A stretch of DNA of 64,000 bases from assembly GCA_964036665.1 (NCBI GenBank), contig OZ038528.1, forward strand, positions 12,096,501-12,160,500. Reading direction: 5' to 3'. Under the pieces are notes generated by a model. That model was given only the letters and a program-made list of their open reading frames with translations. It had not been told where the DNA came from and did not search any database. The stretch's first letter is position 1, and every line of letters starts with the position of its first letter. The position numbers were made by a program, and so were the translations under genes. Of the stretch, positions 23,285 through 36,151 are shown one piece after another. The stretch is from Gordius sp. MW1 (taxonomy: Eukaryota > Nematomorpha > Gordioida > Gordea > Gordiidae).

Positions 23285-26040
23285 CTTTTATATATTTTTT
23301 CATGCTCTTTCACATAGAATCAAAAAAAAAATATTTTTACCTCAAAATTTTTCACATATTTTTCTTTGAACCGTATTCATCCGAAGAAAGTTGTCGTTTT
23401 CAGACGTGGTTTCCATGATAAAAAGTAAAAATTTATCAGAATCAGAAAACTATTACTTTGAAATCATGATCGCATAGTGCATTTTTGAAAAATTAAGCAT
23501 TCACGTTGCGATACAACAAACTAATCGCAACAATAAAACGTTGTCTTTTGTCAAAATGATAGTTCTCGCAGCTTAAAACCTCTTTTCGGAAGTCAATAGA
23601 GGATAATAGGATTCTCAAATTGGCCTACTTTTATATATTTTTTCATGCTCTTTCACATAGAATCGAAAAAAATAATTATTTTTACCTCAAAATTTTTCAC
23701 AAATTTTTCTTTCAACCGTATTCATCCGATGAAAGTTGTCGTTTTCAGACGTGGTTTCCATGATAAAAAGTAAAGATTTATCAGAATCAGAAAACTATTA
23801 CTTTGAAATCATGATCGCATAGTGCATTTTTGAAAAATTAAGCACCCACGTTGCGATACAACAAACTAATCGCAACAATAAAACGTTGTCTTTTGTCAAA
23901 ATGATAGTTCTCGCAGCTTAAAACCTCTTTTCGGAAGTCAATCGATGATAATAGGATTCTAAAATTGGCCTACTTTTATATATTTTTTCATGCTCTTTCA
24001 CATAGAATCGAAAAAAATAAATATTTTTACCTCAAAATTTTTCACATATTTTTCTTTCAACCGTATTCATCCGATGAAAGTTGTCGTTTTCCGACGTGGT
24101 TTCCATGATAAAAAGTAATTTATCAGAATCAAAAAACTATTACTTTGAAATCATGATCGCATAGTGCATTTTTGAAAAATTAAGCACCCACGTTGCGATT
24201 TAACAAACTAATCGCAACAATAAAACGTTGTCTTTTGTCAAAATGATAGTTCTCGCAGCTTAAAACCTCTTTTCGGAAGTCAATCGATGATCATAGGATT
24301 CTCAAATTGGCCTACTTTTATATATTTTTTCATGCTCTTTCACATAGAAACGAAAAAAAATAAATATTTTTACCTCAAAATTTTTCACATATTTTTCTTT
24401 CAACCTTATTCATCCGATGAAAGTTGTCGTTTTCAGACGTGGTTTCCATGATAAAAAGTAAAATTTTATCAGAATCAGAAAACTATTACTTTGAAATCAT
24501 GATCGCATAGTGCATTTTTGAAAAATTAAGCACTCACGTTGCGATACAACAAACTAATCGCAACAATAAAACGTTGTCTTTTGTCAAAATGATAGTTCTC
24601 GCAGCTTAAAACCTCTTTTCGGAAGTCAATCGAGGATAATAGGATTCTCAAATTGGCTTACTTTTATATATTTTTTTATGCTCTTTCACATAGAATCGAA
24701 AAAAATAAATATTTTTACCTTAAAATTTTTCACATATTTTTCTTTGAACCGTATTCATCCGAAGAAAGTTGTCGTTTTCAGACGTGGTTTCCATGATAAA
24801 AAGTAAAAATTTATCAGAATCAGAAAACTATTACTTTGAAATCATGATCGCATAGTGCATTTTTGAAAAATTAAGCATTCACGTTGCGATACAACAAACT
24901 AATCGCAACAATAAAACGTTGTCTTTTGTCACAATGATAGTTCTCGCAGCTTAAAACCTCTTTTCGGAAGTCAATCGAGGATAATAGGATTCTCAAATTG
25001 GCTTACTCTTATATATTTTTTCATGCTCTTTCACATAGAATCGAAAAAAAAAATTTTTTTACCTCAAAATTTTTCACATATTTTTCTTTGAACCGTATTC
25101 ATCCGAAGAAAGTTGTCGTTTTCAGACGTGGTTTCCATGATAAAAAGTAAAAATTTATCAGAATCAGAAAACTATTACTTTGAAATCATGATCGCATAGT
25201 GCATTTTTGAAAAATTAAGCATTCACGTTGCGATACAACAAACTAATCGCAACAATAAAACGTTGTCTTTTGTCAAAATGATAGTTCTCGCAGCTTAAAA
25301 CCTCTTTTCGGAAGTCAATCGATGATAATAGGATCCTCAAATTGGCCTACTTTTATATATTTTTTCATGCTCTTTCACATAGAATCGAAAAAAAATAAAT
25401 ATTTTTACCTCAAAATTTTTCACATATTTTTCTTTCAACCGTATTCATCCGATGAAAGTTGTCGTTTTCAGACGTGGTTTCCATGATAAAAAGTAAAATT
25501 TTATCAGAATCAGAAAACTATTACTTTGAAATCATGATCGCATAGTGCATTTTTGAAAAATTAAGCATTCACGTTGCGATACAACAAACTAATCGCAACA
25601 ATAAAACGTTGTCTTTTGTCAAAATGATAGTTCTCGTAGCTTAAAACCTCTTTTCGGAAGTCAATAGAGGATAATAGGATTCTCAAATTGGCCTACTTTT
25701 ATATATTTTTTGATGCTCTTTCACATAGAATCGAAAAAAATAAATATTTTTACCTCAAAATTTTTCACATATTTTTCTTTCAACCGTATTCATCCGATGA
25801 AAGTTGTCGTTTTCAGACGTGGTTTCCATGATAAAAAGTAAAGATTTATCAGAATCAGAAAACTATTACTTTGAAATAATGATCCAATAGAACATTTTTG
25901 AAAAATTAAGCACCCACGTTGCGATACAACAAACTAATCGCAACAATAAAACGTTGTCTTTTGTCAAAATGATAGTTCTCGCAGCTTAAAACCTCTTTTC
26001 GGAAGTCAATCGATGATAATAGGATTCTCAAATTGGCCTA
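23285..26040 (+). repeat. Mosaic of 8 monomers, starting with a third copy of types 7-8-9
   Basis: Monomers start at 23285, 23628, 23973, 24315, 24661, 25006, 25350 and 25696. The first three match 7587-8616 and 13355-14384 in order (gcattcac, then cacccac with ctaaaattgg, then ttttccgacg with gtaatttatc and gcgatttaac), at an offset of about 15.7 kb from the first. The rest are varied; near 25882 one monomer has the unusual ataatgatccaatagaac. Confidence 0.85.
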
Positions 26041-27761
26041 CTTTTATATATTTTTTCATGCTCTTTCACATAGAATCGAAAAAAATAAATATTTTTACCT
26101 CAATTTTTCACATATTTTTCTTTCAACCGTATTCATCCGATGAAAGTTGTCGTTTTCCGACGTGGTTTCCATGATAAAAAGTAAAAATTTATCAGAATCA
26201 AAAAACTATTACTTTGAAATCATGATCGCATAGTGCATTTTTGAAAAATTAAGCACCCACGTTGCGATACAACAAACTAATCGCAACAATAAAACGTTGT
26301 CTTTTGTCAAAATGATAGTTCTCGCAGCTTAAAACCTCTTTTCGGAAGTCAATCGATGATAATAGGATTCTCAAATTGGCCTACTTTTATATATTTTTTC
26401 ATGCTCTTTCACATAGAATCAAAAAAAAAAAATATTTTTACCTCAAAATTTTTCACATATTTTTCTTTGAACCGTATTCATCCGATGAAAGTTGTCGTTT
26501 TCAGACGTGGTTTCCTTGATAAAAAGTAAAAATTTATCAGAATCAGAAAACTATTACTTTGAAATCATGATCGCATAGTGCATTTTTGAAAAATTAAGCA
26601 CCCACGTTGCGATACAATAAACTAATCGCAACAATAAAACGTTGTCTTTTGTCAAAATGATAGTTCTCGCAGCTTAAAACCTCTTTTCGGAAGTCAATCG
26701 AGGATAATAGGATTCTCAAATTGGCTTACTTTTATATATTTTTATATGCTCTTTCACATAGAATCGAAAAAAATAAATATTTTTACCTCAAAATTTTTCA
26801 CATATTTTTCTTTGAACCGTATTCATCCGATGAAAGTTGTCGTTTTCAGACGTGGTTTCCTTGATAAAAAGTAAAAATTTATCAGAATCAGAAAACTATT
26901 ACTTTGAAATCATGATCGCATAGTGCATTTTTGAAAAATTAAGCACTCACGTTGCGATACAACAAACTAATCGCAACAATAAGACGTTGTCTTTTGTCAA
27001 AATGATAGTTCTCGCAGCTTAAAACCTCTTTTCGGAAGTCAATCGAGGATAATAGGATTCTCAAATTGGCCTACTTTTATATATTTTTTCATGCTCTTTC
27101 ACATAGAATCAAAAAAAAAATATTTTTACCTCAAAATTTTTCACATATTTTTCTTTGAACCGTATTCATCCGATGAAAGTTGTCGTTTTCAGACGTGGTT
27201 TCCTTGATAAAAAGTAAAAATTTATCAGAATCAGAAAACTATTACTTTGAAATCATGATCGCATAGTGCATTTTTGAAAAATTAAGCACTCACGTTGCGA
27301 TACAACAAACTAATCGCAAAAATAAAACGTTGTCTTTTGTCAAAATGATAGTTCTCGCAGCTTAAAACCTCTTTTCGGAAGTCAATAGAGGATAATAGGA
27401 TTCTCAAATTGGCCTACTTTTATATATTTTTTCATGCTCTTTCACATAAAATCGAAAAAAATAAATATTTTTACCTCAAAATTTTTCACATATTTTTCTT
27501 TGAACCGTATTCATCCGATGAAAGTTGTCGTTTTCCGACGTGGTTTCCATGATAAAAAGTAAAAATTTATCAGAATCAGAAAACTATTACTTTGAAATCA
27601 TGATCGCATAGTGCACTTTTGAAAAATTAAGCACTCACGTTGCGATACAACAAACTAATCGCAACAATAAAACGTTGTCTTTTGTCAAAATGATAGTTCT
27701 CGCAGCTTAAAACCTCTTTTCGGAAGTCAATCAAGGATAATAGGATTCTCAAATTGGCCTA
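26041..27761 (+). repeat. Pentamer block, copy 1 (1721 bp)
   Basis: Monomers start at 26041, 26384, 26729, 27074 and 27417. The first has a shortened cctcaatttttcac with ttttccgacg; the second has tccttgat and gcgatacaataaac. The first three correspond to 27762-28792. The fifth (ttttccgacg, cataaaatcg) does not have a match in the next block. Confidence 0.82.
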
Positions 27762-29480
27762 CTTTTATATATTTTTTCATGCTCTTTCACATAGAATCGA
27801 AAAAAATAAATATTTTTACCTCAATTTTTCACATATTTTTCTTTCAACCGTATTCATCCGATGAAAGTTGTCGTTTTCCGACGTGGTTTCCATGATAAAA
27901 AGTAAAAATTTATCAGAATCAAAAAACTATTACTTTGAAATCATGATCGCATAGTGCATTTTTGAAAAATTAAGCACCCACGTTGCGATACAACAAACTA
28001 ATCGCAACAATAAAACGTTGTCTTTTGTCAAAATGATAGTTCTCGCAGCTTAAAACCTCTTTTCGGAAGTCAATCGATGATAATAGGATTCTCAAATTGG
28101 CCTACTTTTATATATTTTTTCATGCTCTTTCACATAGAATCAAAAAAAAAATATTTTTACCTCAAAATTTTTAACATATTTTTCTTTGAACCGTATTCAT
28201 CCGATGAAAGTTGTCGTTTTCAGACGTGGTTTTCTTGATAAAAAGTAAAAATTTATCAGAATCAGAAAACTATTACTTTGAAATCATGATCGCATAGTGC
28301 ATTTTTGAAAAATTAAGCACTCACGTTGCGATACAATAAACTAATCGCAACAATAAAACGTTGTCTTTTGTCAAAATGATAGTTCTCGCAGCTTAAAACC
28401 TCTTTTCGGAAGTCAATCGAGGATAATAGGATTCTCAAATTGGCTTACTTTTATATATTTTTTTATGCTCTTTCACATAGAATCGAAAAAAATAAATATT
28501 TTTACCTCAAAATTTTTCACATATTTTTCTTTGAACCGTATTCATCCGATGAAAGTTGTCGTTTTCAGACGTGATTTCCTTGATAAAAAGTAAAAATTTA
28601 TCAGAATCAGAAAACTATTACTTTGAAATCATGATCGCATAGTGCATTTTTGAAAAATTAAGCACTCACGTTGCGATACAACAAACTAATCGCAACAATA
28701 AAACGTTGTCTTTTTTCAAAATGATAGTTCTCGCAGCTTAAAACCTCTTTTCGGAAGTCAATCGAGGATAATAGGATTCTCAAATTGGCCTACTTTTATA
28801 TATTTTTTCATGCTCTTTCACATAGAATCAAAAAAAAAATATTTTTACCTCAAAATTTTTCACATATTTTTCTTTGAACCGTATTCATCCGATGAAAGTT
28901 GTCGTTTTCAGACGTGGTTTTCTTGATAAAAAGTAAAAATTTATCAGAATCAGAAAACTATTACTTTGAAATCATGATCGCATAGTGCATTTTTGAAAAA
29001 TTAAGCACTCACGTTGCGATACAATAAACTAATCGCAACAATAAAACGTTGTCTTTTGTCAAAATGATAGTTCTCGCAGCTTAAAACCTCTTTTCGGAAG
29101 TCAATCGAGGATAATAGGATTCTCAAATTGGCTTACTTTTATATATTTTTTTATGCTCTTTCACATAGAATCGAAAAAAATAAATATTTTTACCTCAAAA
29201 TTTTTCACATATTTTTCTTTGAACCGTATTCATCCGATGAAAGTTGTCGTTTTCAGACGTGGTTTCCTTGATAAAAAGTAAAAATTTATCAGAATCAGAA
29301 AACTATTACTTTGAAATCATGATCGCATAGTGCATTTTTGAAAAATTAAGCACTCACGTTGCGATACAACAAACTAATCGCAACAATAAAACGTTGTCTT
29401 TTTTCAAAATGATAGTTCTCGCAGCTTAAAACCTCTTTTCGGAAGTCAATCGAGGATAATAGGATTCTCAAATTGGCCTA
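27762..29480 (+). repeat. Pentamer block, copy 2, containing a 688-bp dimer duplication
   Basis: Monomers start at 27762, 28105, 28448, 28793 and 29136. The pair 28105-28792 (acaataaac; then ttatgctc with cttttttcaaaatg) is repeated immediately at 28793-29480 with an exact 688-bp offset and a few base differences, for example tttttaacat at 28170 against tttttcacat. Confidence 0.86.
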
Positions 29481-30168
29481 CTTTTATATATTTTTTCATG
29501 CTCTTTCACATAGAATCAAAAAAAAAATATTTTTACCTCAAAATTTTTCACATATTTTTCTTTGAACCGTATTCATCCGATGAAAGTTGTCGTTTTCAGA
29601 CGTGGTTTCCTTGATAAAAAGTAAAAATTTATCAGAATCAGAAAACTATTACTTTGAAATCATGATCGCATAGTGCATTTTTGAAAAATTAAGCACTCAC
29701 GTTGCGATACAACAAACTAATCGCAACAATAAAACGTTGTCTTTTGTCAAAATGATAGTTCTCGCAGCTTAAAACCTCTTTTCGGAAGTCAATCGATGAT
29801 AATAGGATTCTCAAATTGGCCTACTTTTATATATTTTTTCATGCTCTTTCACATAGAATCTAAAAAAATAAATATTTTTACCTCAAAATTTTTCACATAT
29901 TTTTCTTTGAACCGTATTCATCCGATGAAATTTGTCGTTTTCCGACGTGGTTTCCATGATAAAAAGTAAAAATTTATCAGAATCAAAAAACTATTACTTT
30001 GAAATCATGATCGCATAGTGCATTTTTGAAAAATTAAGCACTCACGTTGCCATACAACAAACTAATCGCAACAATAAAACGTTGTCTTTTGTCAAAATGA
30101 TAGTTCTCGCTGCTTAAAACCTCTTTTCGGAAGTCAATCGATGATAATAGGATTCTCAAATTAGCCTA
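29481..30168 (+). repeat. Two linking monomers
   Basis: Monomers start at 29481 and 29824. The second has aatctaaaaaaa and gttgccatac, the latter breaking the left arm of dyad 2. A related pair lies at 34784-35471, which also has aatctaaaaaaa. Confidence 0.8.
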
Positions 30169-30414
30169 CTTTTATATATTTTTTCATGCTCTTTCACATA
30201 GAATCAAAAAAAAAAAATATTTTTACCTCAAAATTTTTCACATATTTTTCTTTGAACCGTATTCATCCGATAAAAGTTGTCGTTTTCAGATGTGGTTTCC
30301 TTGATAAAAAGTAAAAATTTATCAGAATCAGAAAACTATTACTTTGAAATCATGATCGCATAAAACCTCTTTTCGGAAGTCAATCGAGGATAATAGGATT
30401 CTCAAATTGGCTTA
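30169..30414 (+). repeat. Monomer with 99-bp deletion (heptamer copy 1)
   Basis: The junction gatcgcat (30354-30361) to aaaacctc is the same to the base as at 1968. The left part has gataaaag, cagatgtgg and tccttgat, unlike the monomer at 1776, so the shared junction sits on a different background. Confidence 0.88.
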
Positions 30415-32470
30415 CTTTTATATATTTTTTCATGCTCTTTCACATAGAATCGAAAAAAAAAATATTTTTACCTCAAAATTTTTCACATATTTTTCTTTGA
30501 ACCGTATTCATCCGAAGAAAGTTGTCGTTTTCAGACGTGGTTTCCATGATAAAAAGTAAAAATTTATCAGAATCAGAAAACTATTACTTTGAAATCATGA
30601 TCGCATAGTGCATTTTTGAAAAATTAAGCACTCACGTTGCGATACAACAAACTAATCGCAACAATAAAACGTTGTCTTTTGCCAAAATGATAGTTCTCGC
30701 AGCTTAAAACCTCTTTTCGGAAGTCAATAGAGGATAATAGGATTCTCAAATTGGCCTACTTTTATATATTTTTTCATGCTCTTTCACATAAAATCGAAAA
30801 AAATAAATATTTTTACCTCAAAATTTTTCACATATTTTTCTTTGAACCGTATTCATCCGATGAAAGTTGTCGTTTTCCGACGTGGTTTCCATGATAAAAA
30901 GTAAAAATTTATGAGAATCAGAAAACTATTACTTTGAAATCATGATCGCATAGTGCATTTTTGAAAAATTAAGCACTCACGTTGCGATACAACAAACTAA
31001 TCGCAACAATAAAACGTTGTCTTTTGTCAAAATGATAGTTCTCGCAGCTTAAAACCTCTTTTCGGAAGTCAATCGAGGATAATAGGATTCTCAAATTGGC
31101 CTACTTTTATATATATTTTCATGCTCTTTCACATAGATTAAAAATAAAATATTTTTACCTCAAAATTTTTCACATATTTTTCTTTGAACCCTATTCATCC
31201 GATGAAAGTTGTCGTTTTCAGAAGTGGTTTCCTTGATAAAAAGTAAAAATTTATCAGAATCAGAAAACTATTACTTTGAAATCATGATCGCATAGTGCAT
31301 TTTTGAAAAATTAAGCACTCACGTTGCGATACAACAAACTTATCGCAACAATAAAACGTTGTCTTTTGTCAAAATGATAGTTCTCGCATCTTAAAACCTC
31401 TTTTCGGAAGTCAATCGAGGATAATAGGATTCTCAACAAATTGGCCTACTTTTATATATTTTTCATGCTCTTTCACATAGAATCAAAAAAAATAAATATT
31501 TTTACCTCAAAATTTTTCACATATTTTTCTTTGAACCGTATTCATCCGATGACAGTTGTCGTTTTCCGACGTGGTTTTCATGATAAAAAGTAAAAATTTA
31601 TCAGAATCAAAAAACTTTGAAATCATGATCGCATAGTGCATTTTTGAAAAATTAAGCACTCACGTTGCGATACAACAAACTAATCGCAACAATAAAACGT
31701 TGTCTTTTGTCAAAATGATAGTTCTCGCAGCTTAAAACCTCTTTTCGTAAGTCAATCGATGATAATAGGATTCTCAAATTGGCCTACTTTTATATATTTT
31801 TTCATGCTCTTTCACATAGAATCGAAAAAAAAATAAATATTTTTACCTCAAAATTTTTCACATATTTTTCTTTCAACCTATTCATCCGATGAAAGTTGTG
31901 GTTTTCAGACGTGGTTTCCATGATAAAAAGTAAAGATTTATCAGAATCAGAAAACTATTACTTTAATCATGATCGCATAGTGCATTTTTGAAAAATTAAG
32001 CACTCACGTTGCGATACAACAAACTAATCGCAACAATAAAACGTTGTCTTTTTTCAAAATGATAGTTCTCGCAGCTTAAAACCTCTTTTCGGAAGTCAAG
32101 CGAGGATAATAGGATTCTCAAATTGGCTTACTTTTATATATTTTTTTATGCTCACATAAAATCGAAAAAAATAAATATTTTTACCTTAAAATTTTTCACA
32201 TATTTTTCTTTGAACCGTATTCATCCGATGAAAGTTGTCGTTTTCAGACGTGGTTTCCATGATAAAAAGTAAAAATTTATCAGAATCAAAAAACTATTAC
32301 TTTGAAATCATGATCGCATAGTGCATTTTGAAAAATTAAGCACTCACGTTGCCATACAACAAACTAATCGCAACAATAAAACGTTGTCTTTTGTCAAAAT
32401 GATAGTTCTCGCAGCTTAAAACCTTTTTTCGGAAGTCAATCGATGATAATAGGATTCTCAAATTAGCCTA
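30169..32470 (+). repeat. Diverged heptamer HOR, copy 1 (2302 bp)
   Basis: Monomers start at 30169, 30415, 30759, 31104, 31449, 31787 and 32131. The first has the 99-bp deletion. The fourth and fifth carry many private changes (tatatatattttc, agattaaaaat, a 3-bp insertion giving ctcaacaaattgg, and loss of attact). The seventh has lost 4 bp in ttatgctcacataaaa. It matches 32471-34783 by ordered marks, but with more differences than other tandem copies in the window. Confidence 0.84.
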
Positions 32471-32714
32471 CTTTTATATATTTTTTCATGCTCTTTCACA
32501 TAGAATCAAAAAAAAAATATTTTTACCTCAATATTTTTCACATATTTTTCTTTGTACCGTATTCATCCGATAAAAGTTGTCGTTTTCAGATGTGGTTTCC
32601 TTGATAAAAAGTAAAAATTTATCAGAATCAGAAAACTATTACTTTGAAATCATGATCGCATAAAACCTCTTTTCGGAAGTCAATCGAGGATAATAGGATT
32701 CTCAAATTGGCTTA
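32471..32714 (+). repeat. Monomer with 99-bp deletion (heptamer copy 2)
   Basis: The junction lies at 32661 and the background matches 30169, so this copy arose with the heptamer duplication. It is 244 bp because of a shorter A-run. Confidence 0.88.
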
Positions 32715-34783
32715 CTTTTATATATTTTTTCATGCTCTTTCACATAGAATCGAAAAAAAAAATATTTTTACCTCAAAATTTTTCACATATTTTTCTTTGA
32801 ACCGTATTCATCCGAAGAAAGTTGTCGTTTTCAGACGTGGTTTCCATGATAAAAAGTAAAAATTTATCAGAATCAGAAAACTATTACTTTGAAATCATGA
32901 TCGCATAGTGCATTTTTGAAAAATTAAGCACTCACGTTGCGATACAACAAACTAATCGTAACAATAAAACGTTGTCTTTTGCCAAAATGATAGTTCTCGC
33001 AGCTTAAAACCTCTTTTCGGAAGTCAATAGAGGATAATAGGATTCTCAAATTGGCCTACTTTTATATATTTTTTCAGGCTCTTTCACATAAAATCGAAAA
33101 AAATAAATATTTTTACCTCAAAATTTTTCACATATTTTTCTTTGAACCGTATTCATCCGATGAAAGTTGTCGTTTTCCGACGTGCTTTCCATGATAAAAA
33201 GTAAAAATTTATCAGAATCAGAAAACTATTACTTTGAAATCATGATCGCATAGTGCATTTTTGAAAAATTAAGCACTCACGTTGCGATCCAACAAACTAA
33301 TCGCAACAAAACGTTGTCTTTTGTCAAAATGATAGTTCTCGCAGCTTAAAACCTCTTATCGGAAGTCAATCGAGGATAATAGGATTCTCAAATTGGCCTA
33401 CTTTTATATATTTTTTCATGCTCTTTCACATAGATTAAAAAAAAAATATTTTTACCTCAAAATTTTTCACATATTTTTCTTTGAACCGTATTCATCCGAT
33501 GAAAGTTGTCGTTTTCAGAAGTGGTTTCCTTGATAAAAAGTAAAAATTTATCAGAATCAGAAAACTATTACTTTGAAATCATGATCGCATAGTGCATTTT
33601 TGAAAAATTAAGCACTCACGTTGCGATACAACAAACTAATCGCAACAATAAAACGTTGTCTTTTGTCAAAATGATAGTTCTCGCAGCTTAAAACCTCTTT
33701 TCGGAAGTCAATCGAGGATAATAGGATTCTCAACAAATTGGCCTACTTTTATATATTTTTTCATGCTCTTTCACATAGAATCAAAAAAAAATAAATATTT
33801 TTACCTCAAAATTTTTCACATATTTTTCTTTGAACCGTATTCATCCGATGACAGTTGTCGTTTTCCGACGTGGTTTTCATGATAAAAAGTAAAAATTTAT
33901 CAGAATCAAAAAACTATTACTTTGAAATCATGATCGCATAGTGCATTTTTGAAAAATTAAGCACTCACGTTGCGATACAACAAACTAATCGCAACAATAA
34001 AACGTTGTCTTTTGTCAAAATGATAGTTCTCGTAGCTTAAAACCTCTTTTCGTAAGTCAATCGATGATAATAGCATTCTCAAATTGGCCTACTTTTATAT
34101 ATTTTTTCATGCTCTTTCACATAGAATCGAAAAAAAAATCAATATTTTTACCTCAAAAATTTTCACATATTTTTCTTTCAACCGTATTCATCCGATGAAA
34201 GTTGTCGTTTTCAGACGTGGTTTCCATGATAAAAAGTAAAATTTTATCAGAATCAGAAAACTATTACTTTGAAATCATGATCGCATAGTGCATTTTTGAA
34301 AAATTAAGCACTCACGTTGCGATACAACAAACTAATCGCAACAATAAAACGTTGTCTTTTGTCAAAATGATAGTTCTCGCAGCTTAAAACCTCTTTTCGG
34401 AAGTCAATCGAGGATAATAGGATTCTCAAATTGGCTTACTTTTATATATTTTTTTATGCTCTTTCACATAAAATCGAAAAAAATAAATATTTTTACCTTA
34501 AAATTTTTCACATATTTTTCTTTGAACCGTATTCATCCGATGAAAGTTGTCGTTTTCAGACGTGGTTTCCATGATAAAAAGTAAAGATTTATCAGAATCA
34601 GAAAAGTATTACTTTGAAATCATGATCGCATAGTGCATTTTTGAAAAATTAAGCACTCACGTTGCGATACAACAAACTAATCGCAACAATAAAACGTTGT
34701 CTTTTTTCAAAATGATAGTTCTCGCAGCTTAAAACCTCTTTTCGGAAGTCAATCGAGGATAATAGGATTCTCAAATTGGCCTA
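32471..34783 (+). repeat. Diverged heptamer HOR, copy 2 (2313 bp)
   Basis: Monomers start at 32471, 32715, 33059, 33401, 33746, 34092 and 34439. Shared marks with copy 1 include the 99-bp deletion, gtgccaaaatg-like ttgccaaaa, cagaagtgg, the 3-bp insertion ctcaacaaattgg, gatgacag and ttcgtaag. Confidence 0.84.
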
Positions 34784-36151
34784 CTTTTATATATTTTTTC
34801 ATGCTCTTTCACATAGAATCAAAAAAAAAATATTTTTACCTCAAAATTTTTTACATATTTTTCTTTGAACCGTATTTATCCGATGAAAGTTGTCGTTTTC
34901 AGACGTGGTTTCCTTGATAAAAAGTAAAAATTTATCAGAATCAGAAAACTATTACTTTGAAATCATGATCGCATAGTGCATTTTTGAAAAATTAAGCACT
35001 CACGTTGCGATACAACAAACTAATCGCAACAATAAAACGTTGTCTTTTGTCAAAATGATAGTTCTCGCAGCTTAAAACCTCTTTTCGGAAGTCAATCGAT
35101 GATAATAGGATTCTCAAATTGGCCTACTTTTATATATTTTTTCATGCTCTTTCACATAGAATCTAAAAAAATAAATATTTTTACCTCAAAATTTTTCACA
35201 TATTTTTCTTTGAACCGTATTCATCCGATGAAAGTTGTCGTTTTCCGACGTGGTTTCCATGATAAAAAGTAAAATTTTATCAGAATCAGAAAACTATTAC
35301 TTTGAAATCATGATCGCATAGTGCATTTTTGAAAAATTAAGCACTCACGTTGCGATACAACAAACTAATCGCAACAATAAAACGTTGTCTTTTGTCAAAA
35401 TGATAGTTCTCGCAGCTTAAAACCTCTTTTCGGAAGTCAATTGAGCATAATAGGATTCTCAAATTGGCCTACTTTTATATATTTTTTCATGCTCTTTCAC
35501 ATAGAAAAAAAAATTATTTTTACCTCAAAATTTTTCACATATTTTTCTGTGAACCGTATTCATCCGATGAAAGTTGTCGTTTTCAGACGTGGTATCCTTG
35601 ATAAAAAGTAAAAATTTATCAGAATCATAAAACTATTACTTTAAAATCATGATCGCATAATGCATTTTTGAAAAATTAAGCACTCACGTTGCGATACAAC
35701 AAACTAATCGCAACAATAAAACGTTGTCTTTTGTCAAAATGATAGTTCTCGCAGCTTAAAACCTCTTTTGGAAGTCAATCGAGGATAATAGGATTCTCAA
35801 ATTGGCTTACTTTTATATATTTTTTCATGCTCTTTCACATAGAATCAAAAAAAAATATTTTTACCTCAAAATTTTTCACATATTTTTCTTTGAACCGTAT
35901 TCATCCGAAGAAAGTTGTCGTTTTCAGACGTGGTTTCCATGATAAAAAGTAAAAATTTATCAGAATCAGAAAACTATTACTTTGAAATCATGATCGCATA
36001 GTGCATTTTTGAAAAATTAAGCACTCACGTTGCGATACAACAAACTAATCGCAACAATAAAACGTTGTCTTTTGTCAAAATGATAGTTCTCGCAGCTTAA
36101 AACCTCTTTTCGGAAGTCAATCGAGGATAATAGGATTTTCAAATTGGCTTA
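34784..36151 (+). repeat. Mosaic of four monomers
   Basis: Monomers start at 34784, 35127, 35472 and 35810. The third is 338 bp, with a shortened A-run region (catagaaaaaaaaatt) and marks tctgtgaacc and gtatccttg. The fourth has aagaaag. No gene or other element. Confidence 0.82.
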
